Positions 8,728 through 19,799 of a DNA stretch of 64,000 nucleotides are shown here, in pieces. A model generated the notes under the pieces. That model made no database searches. It saw only the letters and a program-made list of their open reading frames with translations, and was not told the origin of the DNA. The stretch comes from Streptococcus sanguinis (lineage in GTDB: Bacteria > Bacillota > Bacilli > Lactobacillales > Streptococcaceae): NCBI RefSeq assembly GCF_019929225.1, contig NZ_JAHZPA010000002.1, forward strand, positions 285,755 through 349,754. Direction: 5' to 3'. How positions within the stretch are numbered: position 1 is the stretch's first letter; every line of letters starts with the position of its first letter. A program made the position numbers and the translations under genes.

Positions 8728-10083
8728 GTGAAGAAAAAGCTTTTGTTATTGGGAATTGTGTTCCTGACCTCGTTAGCACCACTAGCTGCTAGGGCTGATG
8801 AATTGGTGGATATGGCTAAAAAGATGTATCCGCATGATAATGTTCAGGCGATTAATCGTCCCAAGTCTTCTCTCGTTATTGACGGCAGTACAGGTGATGT
8901 TGTCTGGGAGGATAATGTTGATGAGATGCGTGACCCAGCTAGTATGAGTAAGCTCATGACGCTTTACTTGGTCTTTGAAGCGATTAAGGAAGGAAAAATC
9001 AGCGAAAAGACGGTCATTACAGCTACACCTCAGGATCAGGCCACCGCTAATATTTATGAAATTTCTAATAATAAAATTGTCGCTGGTGTGGACTATACTG
9101 TATCTGAGCTGATTACCATGACAATCGTGCCTTCATCCAATGCAACAACCGTTATGCTGGCCAATTATTTATCCGACAATGACCCAGATGCTTTCTTGGA
9201 TCGGATGAATGCCAAGGCTCAAGAACTGGGCATGACGAATACCAAGTGGTTCAATGCCAGCGGTGCAGCAGCGGTTTCTTTTAAGGGCTATTATAACCCT
9301 CAAAACTATGATAATTATGCCAGCAATCAAACAACAGCCCGTGATTTGGCGATTCTGGCCTATAACTTTGTCAACCACCATCCTGAGATTCTAAACTATA
9401 CTAATAAAGCCAAGGTTACGGTTAAAGCTGGAACTCCTTACGAGGAAACCTTTGAAACTTATAATTACTCCCTGCCGGGTGCTAAATACGCACTCAAGGG
9501 CGTAGATGGTATGAAGACGGGTTCTAGTCCTAACGGTGCTTTCAACTATATCGCGACCATTAAGCGTGGAGATCAGCGCATGATTGCCGTGATTATGGGA
9601 GTCGGTGACTGGTCTGACCAAGACGGCGAGTATTACCGCCATCCTTTTGGTAATGCTTTGATTGAGAAGGCTTATGCGGACTATGAGTACAAAAAACTCT
9701 TATCCAAGGGTGAGCAGGAGATTGATGGACAGAAATATAAGCTGCCTGAGGATTTCTACGCTACTGTTAAAAAGGGAACCGAGCCTAAAGTCAAGGTTGA
9801 AAATAATGTTCTCAAGGCTGAAAATGGCTTGAAGACCTTGTCTAGCAAGATCTCTGATGAAATGAAAGTCGAGAAAGTTGAGAATCCAGTTGCTCAGGCC
9901 ATTGAAAATGTGACTGGCAGCAAATCAGAAAGCAAGCCTTGGTATGGCGTGTTCTTCAGCGATAAGATGTTGATTCTGCTGCCTGTTGGTATCCTGCTAA
10001 TCATTCTGTACTTTGAATATCGCAGTCGTCAAAAACGCAAGGCTGCAAAACAGGAACGTCGCAGAAATACAGATGTTGAATAA
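8728..10083 (+). CDS. dacA: D-alanyl-D-alanine carboxypeptidase (PBP3-like)
   Basis: Trims the terminal D-Ala of peptidoglycan pentapeptides at the outer face of the membrane. The start chosen is GTG at 8728, 5 nt after GGAGG; an upstream in-frame TTG at 8716 precedes the Shine-Dalgarno and is rejected. The product is 451 aa: signal peptide (residues about 1-23, ending AAR-A), a peptidase S11 domain with the SMSK, SSN and KTG motifs, a PBP5-like C-terminal beta domain (about 300-380) and, unlike enteric DacA, a C-terminal membrane helix with basic tail (LPVGILLIILYF then RSRQKRK). A -35-like TTGACT and TATACT lie at 8670-8696. Confidence 0.94.
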   Translation: MKKKLLLLGIVFLTSLAPLAARADELVDMAKKMYPHDNVQAINRPKSSLVIDGSTGDVVWEDNVDEMRDPASMSKLMTLYLVFEAIKEGKISEKTVITATPQDQATANIYEISNNKIVAGVDYTVSELITMTIVPSSNATTVMLANYLSDNDPDAFLDRMNAKAQELGMTNTKWFNASGAAAVSFKGYYNPQNYDNYASNQTTARDLAILAYNFVNHHPEILNYTNKAKVTVKAGTPYEETFETYNYSLPGAKYALKGVDGMKTGSSPNGAFNYIATIKRGDQRMIAVIMGVGDWSDQDGEYYRHPFGNALIEKAYADYEYKKLLSKGEQEIDGQKYKLPEDFYATVKKGTEPKVKVENNVLKAENGLKTLSSKISDEMKVEKVENPVAQAIENVTGSKSESKPWYGVFFSDKMLILLPVGILLIILYFEYRSRQKRKAAKQERRRNTDVE

Positions 10084-10128
10084 AGTGAATGTCCTCTGCC
10101 ACATACGAACGGAATGACTTTCCAAGCT

Positions 10129-10160
10129 AAAACTCAGTTCTTTTGCTGAGTTTTCTTTCT
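10129..10160 (+). terminator. Rho-independent terminator after dacA
   Basis: AAAACTCAG (10129-10137) pairs with CTGAGTTTT (10146-10154) over an 8-nt loop, followed by a T-rich tract. Confidence 0.85.
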
Positions 10161-10177
10161 GCCTTAAGGAGATTTCG

Positions 10178-11347
10178 ATGCAAAAAAAGTTTCATAACAG
10201 CTATCTGGCTCATTTTTTACTCTTTAATTTTTTCTTCTTAGCCTACTCTCTTTTTTCGACTCTGATATCAGTCTATATGCAGGACTTAGGCTATTCTAAT
10301 GCCCAAGTATCGATGGTAGTGTCAGCTTCCTTCTTTGCTTCCATGTTGGCTCAGCCGCTGTTTGGGATTCTCAGCGATGCTTTGGGCATTAAAAAGATCT
10401 TCCTTTTTAGCTTTCTAGTGATGATGGTTGGGGCTGTATTTTTCATGAAAGCAACTCAGCTTTGGCAGTTACTGGTCTGGTATAGCCTAGTTCTCATGTT
10501 GGTTAACGGGGTCAATCCAGTCATGGATGTCCTTGCGGCTCAAAGTCCTTATACTTATGGCAAGATTCGGATTTGGGGAACCATTGGTTATGCACTAGGC
10601 TCTCAGCTGGCAGGATTGATTTATCAAAGAGTCGCACCACAGGCTATTTTCCCAGTCTTTATTGGCATGATGCTTATCAGCAGCATAGGACTTTTGGGAA
10701 TCCAGCCTAAGCACGACCGAGCAGCCCTAGAAAGCAGGAATACCCGCAAGCAGACAGGTCTGGGGAAGCTCTTGACCAACAAAACCTATCTCTTTTACCT
10801 GCTTTTGGTCGCCCTTTACTCTGGAGTGGGGAATACTGGTCATACCTATATCCCTGCCATGCTACAGCATAGTGGCTTAGAGGTGGATATGGCTTCGACT
10901 GTCGTTGCCTTATCAGTTCTGGTTGAAGCGCCTTTTATCTTTTATTCCTATCTCTTTATGGACAAGATTTCGATGAAAAAGCTTCTTTATATTTGTCTGG
11001 GAATCGTCTTTCTCCAGTATAGCGTCTATGCTTTAGACCTAGGTTTGATTTCGAAAATCGGGATGACTCTCCTTTCCAAGCACGTGACGGGCATGGTTTT
11101 GATAATGGTGACCCTGAAAATCGTAGCTAGCTTGGTCGATGAAAAATACCTGGTTACAGCCATTGCTCTGGTCCAGACAGCCCGCAGTCTGGGCACTATT
11201 CTCATTCAAAATCTGGCTGGCTATTTTCTGGACAGTTGGGGTTACGAAGGAATGAACCTCTTTCTAGCAGCTGTTATCTGCCTAGTCTGTCTGCTGGCCC
11301 TCTTTCTAAAATTGCCAGAACGAAAAGGAAACCAATTATTTGGATAA
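10178..11347 (+). CDS. MFS transporter
   Basis: A 389-aa permease with about 12 hydrophobic segments and the signature loop between helices 2 and 3 (GILSDALGIKK, residues about 66-76), as in the LacY-like / MFS_1 branch. The substrate cannot be read from sequence; neighbours (a cell-wall carboxypeptidase and an unrelated reverse gene) give no clue. It has its own Shine-Dalgarno (TTAAGGAGA), is preceded by a terminator and followed by another, so it is probably transcribed alone, although no strong promoter is seen in the 20 bp after the upstream terminator. Confidence 0.85.
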   Translation: MQKKFHNSYLAHFLLFNFFFLAYSLFSTLISVYMQDLGYSNAQVSMVVSASFFASMLAQPLFGILSDALGIKKIFLFSFLVMMVGAVFFMKATQLWQLLVWYSLVLMLVNGVNPVMDVLAAQSPYTYGKIRIWGTIGYALGSQLAGLIYQRVAPQAIFPVFIGMMLISSIGLLGIQPKHDRAALESRNTRKQTGLGKLLTNKTYLFYLLLVALYSGVGNTGHTYIPAMLQHSGLEVDMASTVVALSVLVEAPFIFYSYLFMDKISMKKLLYICLGIVFLQYSVYALDLGLISKIGMTLLSKHVTGMVLIMVTLKIVASLVDEKYLVTAIALVQTARSLGTILIQNLAGYFLDSWGYEGMNLFLAAVICLVCLLALFLKLPERKGNQLFG

Positions 11348-11353
11348 TGAAAA

Positions 11354-11390
11354 ACGAGTCGGAGAGATGTTCTCTCGACCCGTTTTTTTG
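11354..11390 (+). terminator. Terminator after MFS transporter
   Basis: A stem made of ACG, GTCG and GAGAGA pairing with TCTCTC, GAC and CGT, closed by a 3-nt loop and followed by seven T residues. Confidence 0.88.
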
Positions 11391-11493
11391 TCTAGATAGT
11401 GAAAATCATTAATAAACGATGAAGTCATTCCAAGACTGTGCTTGAGTTCAATAAGGTCATGCTGACAAGAATTGAAGTGATTTTGGAGAAAGA

Positions 11494-13482
<1,989 letters not shown>

Positions 13483-13508
13483 TTGAGTATAGGAAAACTA
13501 AAAAATAC

Positions 13509-13551
13509 AGAGGAGGAGATGGCAAGTTTGCTGCTTTCCGCCTCTTTTTTT
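13509..13551 (+). terminator. Terminator-like hairpin after the phospho-beta-glucosidase
   Basis: AGAGG (13509-13513) pairs with CCTCT (13541-13545) around an inner GGCAAG/TTTGCTGC pairing, followed by seven T residues. The SemiSWEET gene begins only 21 bp later, so it may be expressed by readthrough. Confidence 0.7.
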
Positions 13552-13571
13552 GGAAAAATTAGGAGAAAAAC

Positions 13572-13811
13572 ATGATTGGAAGTATTGCAGCAGTTTTAAC
13601 AACCTTCGCCTTTTTGCCTCAGGTAATTAAGGTCATCAAAACCAAAGATACCGAATCCATAGCGCTTGGTATGTATCTCATGCAAGTAGTTGGTATTGGT
13701 CTTTGGCTGGTACATGGATTGGTGATTCAAGATTTACCTTTAATTTCGGCCAACAGTATATCACTGATATTATCAGCCATTATTTTAGCATATAAGATAA
13801 AATATAAGTAA
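13572..13811 (+). CDS. SemiSWEET / PQ-loop sugar transporter
   Basis: A 79-aa three-helix protein of the bacterial SemiSWEET family, which works as a dimer moving sugars down their gradient. The PQ motif occurs in TFAFLPQVIKVIKTKDTESI (residues about 11-30); helix 2 contains GIGLWLVHG and helix 3 SANSISLILSAIILAY. The Asn in the third helix (residue about 62) fits the family's binding-site Asn. The start follows TTAGGAG. Finding it between a phospho-glucosidase and PTS components is notable, because PTS sugars enter already phosphorylated; it may carry the released glucose. Confidence 0.88.
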   Translation: MIGSIAAVLTTFAFLPQVIKVIKTKDTESIALGMYLMQVVGIGLWLVHGLVIQDLPLISANSISLILSAIILAYKIKYK

Positions 13812-13856
13812 AGCTATTTAGGGACTACTTCCGTTTCAATACGGAAAAAAACAAGA

Positions 13857-13885
13857 TGGAGATTGACAACGTTTTCATTTATAAT
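13857..13885 (+). promoter_or_regulatory. Promoter with near-consensus cre before PTS IIB
   Basis: TGGAGA (13857-13862) and TATAAT (13880-13885) are 17 bp apart. TGACAACGTTTTCA (13864-13877) lies between them and differs from the cre consensus at one position. This suggests direct CcpA repression of the IIB-regulator-IIA-IIC transcript. Confidence 0.68.
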
Positions 13886-13924
13886 AAAAGTGTCAATAAA
13901 ATTACTTTATAAGGAGAAACTCTT

Positions 13925-14239
13925 ATGGCTAAAGCATTGATTATCTGCGCAGCAGGCATGTCTTCTTCACTTATGGCGAAGAAAACGACAGAATTTTTTA
14001 AAGGCAAGGGCGATGATATTGAAGTGGATGCAATCAGCGCGACAGAAGGCGGTAAGGCTATAGCGGCAGCTGAATTTGATCTCTATCTTATCAGTCCGCA
14101 GACCAAAATGTACTATAAGCAGTTTGAAGAAGCGGCTGCCAAGGTTGGCAAGCCCATCGCCCAAATTCCCCCTCAGGCCTATATTCCTATCCCTATGGGT
14201 ATTGAAAAAATGGCCAACTTGATTAAGGAAAATATTTGA
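13925..14239 (+). CDS. celB: PTS lactose/cellobiose-type IIB component
   Basis: Cytoplasmic phosphocarrier of 104 aa that passes phosphate from IIA to the incoming beta-glucoside. The phosphorylated cysteine is in ICAAGMSSSLMAKK (residue 9), the family P-loop. Good Shine-Dalgarno (AAGGAG). Symbol follows the S. mutans cel nomenclature by gene order; specificity is inferred from the adjacent GH1 enzyme and IIC. Confidence 0.93.
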   Translation: MAKALIICAAGMSSSLMAKKTTEFFKGKGDDIEVDAISATEGGKAIAAAEFDLYLISPQTKMYYKQFEEAAAKVGKPIAQIPPQAYIPIPMGIEKMANLIKENI

Positions 14240-14287
14240 TAGTATAATAAAGGTAGTATCTTATCATAGACGGAAGGAGGAAGAAGT

Positions 14288-16279
14288 GTGTTGCATCAAA
14301 AGGAAAAACACATTCTTCAGTATTTGATGGACAATAGGGACCAATTCATCACTAGTAAGGAATTGGCTGCCCACTTATCTTGTTCGGACCGTACAGTAAG
14401 AAGCTACCTTAAAAATTTGATGGCTATGACGTCTGAGCAGACTGGCTGGACCATCACAGCTAAACAGGGCTATGGTTACCAGTTGAAAATCAGTGATAGA
14501 GAAATCTATCAGGAATTTCTCAAAGCTGAGGTTTTGATGGAAGCTGCGCAGACTAATTTGGAAGGCATCGAAGACCGTTATAATTATATCTTGAACAAGC
14601 TCTTGTTTGAGCAAGAAGAAGTTTATTTCGATGATTTAGTCAGCGAACTCTTTGTCAGTCGCTCGACCCTATCTTCGGACTTCAAGAAGATTCGGCAGGA
14701 TTTGGACAAGTACGATTTGCAGATTGAAAGCAAGGCCAAGCGCGGTGTCTATGTCAAAGGCAGCGAGCGCAATATCCGTCGCTTTATTATGGATTATTTT
14801 TTCCATGATAATTTCTTTCATGTATTGCATAACTATATCGCTATCGAGATTTCTGGCCGGCCGATTAGTCTGGAAGAATTGACTATTATCGTGTTGGACG
14901 AATGCCGTGAAGGCCAGCTGAGAGTGTCGGACTTTGTCATTCAAAATCTGGTCATCCATATCGCGCTGTCCCTTAAGCGCATCGGTGAAGGTTTTCAAAT
15001 TAACCAGCTGGATGGCTGCAATCTAAAGGACTATAGTGCGGAAAGTCGGATTGCGCAGCGAATTTTGGATCGGATTCATCTGGTAACAGGTTTGGAATTT
15101 CCCAAAGAAGAGGTCGATTATATCACCCTGCATCTGATTTCCAAGGCTGGTTTGAAGCTAGACAAGCAAGAAAAAGGGGACATAGTGGAGCAGCTGCGTG
15201 CTCAGCTTTTAAGAGCACTGGAAGAAGAGGAAGGTCTTCGGGATTATGCCTTTCAGTCTGACTTTCAGTTGGTGGAAGGTCTGGTCACCCATCTCTCTAC
15301 CTTGCTTATCCGCCTGAAAAATCATGTCAGAATGGATAATCCCTTGTTGGCAGATATTCAGCAGCAATATGCACCTGTGCTGGCTATGACACGGGACCTT
15401 TTGGCGACCATGCCCTTGTTTGGTGACGAGGAGTTGCCAGATGATGAGGTTGCTTATGTTGCTCTGCATTTTATGGCAGCTATGGAGCGACATAAGGAGA
15501 AGCAGAAGTTCAACATTCTCGTCATCTGTGCAACTGGTTATGGTTCTGCTCAGATGCTGAAAAATCGGATTGACCACGAGTTGGGAAATCTTGTTCACAT
15601 CGTAGATGTGATTGGTTACTATGAGCTCAATGATGAACGTCTCAAGAATATCGACTTTATCATCTCTTCAATCGACTTGTCCAATCTGGTCTTTACACTG
15701 CCCGTCTTTACGGTTAGTATTTTCCTCAAACCCGAGGAAATTAAGGAAATCAAGCAGAAGATGGCAAATTTGAAGACTACGAAAGGCTGTCGGATGGATA
15801 TTAAGGGCTTAGAGGAAGTGTCAGACTTGGAAGCGGTCTTTGACGATTATTTCTCGCCGGAGTGCTTTATAGTATTGGATCAAGCCGATAAGGACGAAGC
15901 TTTGACAGAGCTTTTGGAGAAAATGGCAGTTGGAGAAGAGGAAGAATTCCCAGCTCAAATGCGCAGCTTGATGGAGCAGCGCGAGCGCATGAGTTCCGTT
16001 GTCTTTTCGGATACTATAGCTGTTCCTCACCCTATCAAGCCTTGCGCAAAGAAGCACAGGATTGGACTGGCAATCGTCCAGTCAGGCCTGAACTGGTCTG
16101 AGGATTATCCTGAGATTAGATTGATTTTTCTAGCTTCGCCATCCATCTATGACAATGAAGGGATGGATAGCTTGACTTCCAAAATTGTTGATTTGCTGGA
16201 AGAGCCAGACCTGCAACAGCAGATACGAGCCAGTCAGACCTTTGAAGAATTTAAACAAATATTCTTAAGTATCAAATAA
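14288..16279 (+). CDS. celR: PRD-containing transcriptional activator with EIIB and EIIA domains
   Basis: A 663-aa LicR/CelR-type activator whose activity is set by PTS phosphorylation. Order: N-terminal helix-turn-helix (about 1-60), second HTH (about 90-155), PRD1 (about 170-285, histidines in VIHIALSL and ITLHLISK), PRD2 (about 295-400, LVTHLST and VALHFMA), EIIB-like domain with Cys in VICATGYGSAQ (about 410-500), and EIIA domain (about 515-660) with His in AVPHPIKPC. All expected phosphorylation sites are present. The start is GTG at 14288 after GGAAGGAGGAAG. It lies within the PTS gene set it probably activates. Confidence 0.93.
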   Translation: MLHQKEKHILQYLMDNRDQFITSKELAAHLSCSDRTVRSYLKNLMAMTSEQTGWTITAKQGYGYQLKISDREIYQEFLKAEVLMEAAQTNLEGIEDRYNYILNKLLFEQEEVYFDDLVSELFVSRSTLSSDFKKIRQDLDKYDLQIESKAKRGVYVKGSERNIRRFIMDYFFHDNFFHVLHNYIAIEISGRPISLEELTIIVLDECREGQLRVSDFVIQNLVIHIALSLKRIGEGFQINQLDGCNLKDYSAESRIAQRILDRIHLVTGLEFPKEEVDYITLHLISKAGLKLDKQEKGDIVEQLRAQLLRALEEEEGLRDYAFQSDFQLVEGLVTHLSTLLIRLKNHVRMDNPLLADIQQQYAPVLAMTRDLLATMPLFGDEELPDDEVAYVALHFMAAMERHKEKQKFNILVICATGYGSAQMLKNRIDHELGNLVHIVDVIGYYELNDERLKNIDFIISSIDLSNLVFTLPVFTVSIFLKPEEIKEIKQKMANLKTTKGCRMDIKGLEEVSDLEAVFDDYFSPECFIVLDQADKDEALTELLEKMAVGEEEEFPAQMRSLMEQRERMSSVVFSDTIAVPHPIKPCAKKHRIGLAIVQSGLNWSEDYPEIRLIFLASPSIYDNEGMDSLTSKIVDLLEEPDLQQQIRASQTFEEFKQIFLSIK

Positions 16280-16346
16280 AAATCTGAGCAGTTTTTTCTG
16301 AGATAAACTGCTGAGACTAGCAAGATTTCAAGAAAGGAATGAATCT

Positions 16347-16673
16347 ATGAACCAAGAAGAGTTACAAGTCGCTGCTTTTGAAATTATTCTTCACAGCGGG
16401 ACAGCCCGCACCATTGTCCATGAAGCCTTTGCTGATATGCGTGAAGGTCGCTATGATGCAGCAGCAGAAAAGCTGGAAACCTCCAATGAATCTCTGCTGG
16501 AAGCTCATCATGCCCAGACTAAGCTCTTACAGGACTATGCTAGCGGAATTGAAATTAGGATTGAAATCATCATGGTGCATGCTCAGGATCATCTCATGAC
16601 GACCATGACCCTGCGCGAAGTTGCACTTGAAATGCTCAACCTCTACCGTAAGGTAGAAGAGACCAACAGCTAG
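16347..16673 (+). CDS. celC: PTS lactose/cellobiose-type IIA component
   Basis: A 108-aa all-helical phosphocarrier that works as a trimer. The phospho-histidine lies in IIMVHAQDHLMTTM (residues about 72-85), and the N-terminal EELQVAAFEIILHSGTAR segment is typical. Shine-Dalgarno AAAGGAATG. It ends 9 bp before the next membrane gene, so the two are co-transcribed. Confidence 0.93.
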   Translation: MNQEELQVAAFEIILHSGTARTIVHEAFADMREGRYDAAAEKLETSNESLLEAHHAQTKLLQDYASGIEIRIEIIMVHAQDHLMTTMTLREVALEMLNLYRKVEETNS

Positions 16674-16682
16674 GAGAAGAAG

Positions 16683-17186
16683 ATGACGGATAAGGAAAAA
16701 CAAGAATTAGAAGCAAGGAGGAAAGAATCAGCTTTAAAAACCATGTACTATACTCGGTACTTTTCCGTTCGGTATGCGACAGCTGCTTTCTTTTTTGTCA
16801 ATCTTTACTGGACCTTGATGCTCTATCTTTCAAATGCCAGATTGGCTATGATGCTGCCAATGGCAGTTGCTCTCTTTGCAGCTCTAGCTATGTGGGAGCA
16901 GACGCGAATGTACACTATAAATCAAAGAGAGGCAAAATTAACTAAACTTTTTTATGGTATCTCTCTTTCACTAAATGTGCTGCTTATTTTGCTGGTTCTT
17001 TTGAATAGATTTTCATTGCTATACCCTTTCTTTACAGCCAGATCAGCAACGCAAGTCTTTTTAATTATGATTCTTGTAGTTGGCATCCTTTTAAACTTTT
17101 TAATGCTTGCTAAATTGAATCGCATTAGTCACAAGGCTGATAAACAGTACCAACGCATTCAAAAGTATATGGCCAGCCTTCAGTAG
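16683..17186 (+). CDS. Hypothetical four-helix membrane protein in the cel locus
   Basis: A 167-aa protein with a charged N-terminus (KEKQELEARRKESALK) and about four hydrophobic segments (residues about 30-50, 58-75, 95-112 and 123-146) ending in a basic tail. I cannot name the family. An ORF at the same place between IIA and IIC occurs in the S. mutans cel locus, suggesting a conserved accessory role, but no function can be read from the sequence. Its Shine-Dalgarno AGGAGAAG overlaps the IIA end. Confidence 0.75.
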   Translation: MTDKEKQELEARRKESALKTMYYTRYFSVRYATAAFFFVNLYWTLMLYLSNARLAMMLPMAVALFAALAMWEQTRMYTINQREAKLTKLFYGISLSLNVLLILLVLLNRFSLLYPFFTARSATQVFLIMILVVGILLNFLMLAKLNRISHKADKQYQRIQKYMASLQ

Positions 17187-17229
17187 TAAGAAAAAATACT
17201 AAGTCTATCAATATCAGAGGAGAAATGTA

Positions 17230-18579
17230 ATGGATAAAATGTTTGCATTTTTAGAAAAATATCTTATGGGACCTATGGGCAAGGTTTCGACTTGGCGTCC
17301 TGTTCGTGCTATCGTAGCTGCTGGAATGGCCAGTATTCCCTTTACCATTGTAGGGTCAGCTTTCTTGGTTCTAAGCGTTATTCCGCAAGCCTTTAATATA
17401 CAATTTATAATTGATTTATGGGCCAATTCTTTTGATAAAATTCAAGCACTATACTTACTAGCCTATAAGTGTACAATGGGGATTTTGTCTCTCTACTTTG
17501 CGGTAGTAATCGGTTATGAATATACAAAGATATATGTAGAAGAGGAAGGCTTGAATCTCAATCCTCTCAATGGTGGACTTTTGGCGGTATTTGCTTATTT
17601 TTTAACCATACCAGAATTAGCTATTTCTAAAGGCGCTATTTCAGCGGTGACTGGCGAGTCAACAATTAATGGATGGACTGTTGGTGGAGATAGTCTGACT
17701 CGTCTTTCTACATCAGGTATGTTTACAGCTATTTTGATGTCTATTTTGGCTGTGCAGCTTTACAAGCTTTGTGTGAAAAAGAACTGGGTTATAAAAATGC
17801 CTGAAGCAGTTCCAGAAGGGGTTTCTCGTTCCTTTACAGCATTGATTCCGGGTTTTGTAATTGCATTTGTGGTACTTTTCATAAATGGTATCTTCATTAT
17901 GTTTGGTACTGATATTTATAAAGTTATTGCGGTTCCTTTTGCTTTTGTAAGTCATATTACAAATACTTGGTTTGGCATTGTTATCATTTACCTTTTAGTG
18001 CATGCACTTTGGATTGTTGGTATTCATGGTGCCAATATTGTAATGGGACTGGTAAATCCAATCCTACTGGCTAACATGGCGCAAAATGTTGACGGAAAAT
18101 TCATTGCTTTCGCTGGTGAATTTACGAACTCCTATGTAACTGTTGGTGGTTCTGGGGCAACTTTACTTCTATGTATTTATATTGCTTTCCGTGCTAAATC
18201 AGAGCAACTTCGTATGCTTGGGAAAGCATCAATGGGACCTGCCATCTTTAATATAAATGAGCCAATTATCTTTGGTCTTCCAATTGTTTATAATCCAATC
18301 TTGACGATTCCATTTATTTTAGCACCAGTTGTATCAGCCTCTATTGGCTACTGGGCTGTTCAGCTTGGTATCGCTGGTAAAGCTATTGCTCAAACACCAT
18401 GGCCAACTCCAGTTGGTTTAGGAGCCTATGTCGGTTCAGGAGGAAGTTTAGGAGCATTTATTGTTGCAATCATCTGTGCTGTAGCAGCTTTTGTCATTTG
18501 GTATCCGTTTATCCGGATGTATGACACTAAGCTTCATAAGGAAGAAATGGAAATGGCTGCAGAGTCAGCTATTAGCTAA
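17230..18579 (+). CDS. celD: PTS cellobiose/beta-glucoside-type IIC permease
   Basis: The 449-aa membrane channel that binds and translocates the beta-glucoside while IIB phosphorylates it. About ten hydrophobic segments; the family landmarks LWIVGIHGANIVMG (about 260) and FNINEPIIFGLPIVYNP (about 340) are intact. Shine-Dalgarno AGAGGAGAAATG. It is the last gene of the operon and is followed by a terminator. Confidence 0.94.
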   Translation: MDKMFAFLEKYLMGPMGKVSTWRPVRAIVAAGMASIPFTIVGSAFLVLSVIPQAFNIQFIIDLWANSFDKIQALYLLAYKCTMGILSLYFAVVIGYEYTKIYVEEEGLNLNPLNGGLLAVFAYFLTIPELAISKGAISAVTGESTINGWTVGGDSLTRLSTSGMFTAILMSILAVQLYKLCVKKNWVIKMPEAVPEGVSRSFTALIPGFVIAFVVLFINGIFIMFGTDIYKVIAVPFAFVSHITNTWFGIVIIYLLVHALWIVGIHGANIVMGLVNPILLANMAQNVDGKFIAFAGEFTNSYVTVGGSGATLLLCIYIAFRAKSEQLRMLGKASMGPAIFNINEPIIFGLPIVYNPILTIPFILAPVVSASIGYWAVQLGIAGKAIAQTPWPTPVGLGAYVGSGGSLGAFIVAIICAVAAFVIWYPFIRMYDTKLHKEEMEMAAESAIS

Positions 18580-18596
18580 TGTTGTTTTATCAATTA

Positions 18597-18631
18597 CAAA
18601 GAGAAATCTCCTTTGAGGTTTCTCTTTTCTT
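18597..18631 (+). terminator. Terminator after the PTS IIC gene
   Basis: AAAGAGAAATCTC and GGTTTCTCTTTT pair around a short CTTTGA loop; the T-rich end also forms the T tract before the coiA ComX box. Confidence 0.82.
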
Positions 18632-18632
18632 T

Positions 18633-18640
18633 TGCGAATA
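18633..18640 (+). promoter_or_regulatory. ComX (SigX) box for coiA
   Basis: TGCGAATA differs by one base from the streptococcal late-competence box TACGAATA and is preceded by a T-rich stretch, as at other com boxes. It lies 38 bp before the coiA ATG. This implies expression only during competence. Confidence 0.75.
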
Positions 18641-18678
18641 TTTTAGTAAATGAGAGAAATTTTAGAGGGAGCTAGGAT

Positions 18679-19629
18679 ATGTTTGTGGCGAGAAATCATA
18701 AGGGGCTTTTGTGTAATGCACTGGAGGAGAAGATTGAGAAAGGGGCTGATTTCGTCTGCCCAGCTTGTTCAGGGGCAGTCCGTTTTAAAAAAGGGAAGGT
18801 TATGCAGCCGCATTTTGCGCATGTTTCGCTAGAGCAGTGCCACTTTTACAGGGAAAATGAGAGCGCTGAGCACCTCAACCTTAAGGCGGAGCTTTTTCGC
18901 TGGGCTGTCCAGACAGAAGAAGTTGAGGTGGAGGCTTTTTTGCCTGTTCTGCAGCAGATTGCTGATCTACTGGTTGATGAAAAACTGGCGCTTGAAGTCC
19001 AGTGCAGTCCTCTAAGTATAGAACGGCTGCAGGAACGGACGCTTTCTTACCGCCAGCATGGCTATCAGGTCCTCTGGCTCTTGGGGCGAAAACTTTGGCT
19101 CAAGGATTCCCTAACTCGACTGCAGAAGGATTTTCTCTATTTTAGTAAAAATATGGGCTTTCATCTTTGGGAGCTGGATCAAGAAAAGCAAGTTCTGCGT
19201 CTCCAATACCTGATTCACGAAGATCTGCATGGAAAAGTCCAGTACAAGACCAAGAACTTTCCCTTTGGTCACAGTCAGCTTTTGGATATTTTGCGTTTGC
19301 CCTTTCAAAAGCAGGAGATGAACAGCTTTCTGGCCCAGCAAGATCCGCAGATCTGCAATTATATCCGCCGTCAGCTTTATTACCAGCAGCCTAGATGGAT
19401 GCGGCTGCAGGCCCAGCTCTATCAGAATGGCGATAATCTCTTGACTAAGACTGCAGAGGATTTTTATCCACAGGTTCGGCCAATACAAGCTACCTCCTTC
19501 TGTCAGATAACTACTGACCTGACTGACTATTACCAGCAGTTTGAGAATTATTACGCCAATCTCCAGCAAAAAAATCTGCAAATTGTTTATTCACCGGCTT
19601 TTTATGAGATGATAAAAGAAAATTGCTAA
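18679..19629 (+). CDS. coiA: Competence protein CoiA
   Basis: A late competence protein of 316 aa needed for efficient recombination of transformed DNA. The N-terminal zinc-finger-like part has paired cysteines in FVCPACSGAVRFK followed by HFAH and a further Cys-His (EQCHFYRENESAEH), typical of CoiA. The middle resembles a nuclease core (LVDEKLALEVQCS). It follows a ComX box. In many streptococci pepF comes directly after coiA; here about 6 kb of accessory genes intervene. Confidence 0.93.
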   Translation: MFVARNHKGLLCNALEEKIEKGADFVCPACSGAVRFKKGKVMQPHFAHVSLEQCHFYRENESAEHLNLKAELFRWAVQTEEVEVEAFLPVLQQIADLLVDEKLALEVQCSPLSIERLQERTLSYRQHGYQVLWLLGRKLWLKDSLTRLQKDFLYFSKNMGFHLWELDQEKQVLRLQYLIHEDLHGKVQYKTKNFPFGHSQLLDILRLPFQKQEMNSFLAQQDPQICNYIRRQLYYQQPRWMRLQAQLYQNGDNLLTKTAEDFYPQVRPIQATSFCQITTDLTDYYQQFENYYANLQQKNLQIVYSPAFYEMIKENC

Positions 19630-19799
19630 GTATCGTTAGTTTCTCATTGATGAAGCCATCAACTTTTAGCTATCCTTTCAGTTTTAGAATATTTGAGAAT
19701 CCTGTATAATATAATAAAGTAATAAGTTAGATAGTTAAAAATTCTAAATCGTGCTAATCCAGTAGGCTTTAGAAAATATGAGAAGTGAAAGGTGCTATC

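Noticed and set aside
13863..13885. TTGACA (13863-13868) as -35 for the TATAAT at 13880
   Set aside because: Spacing is only 11 bp; the sequence is better read as part of a cre site with TGGAGA 17 bp upstream as -35.
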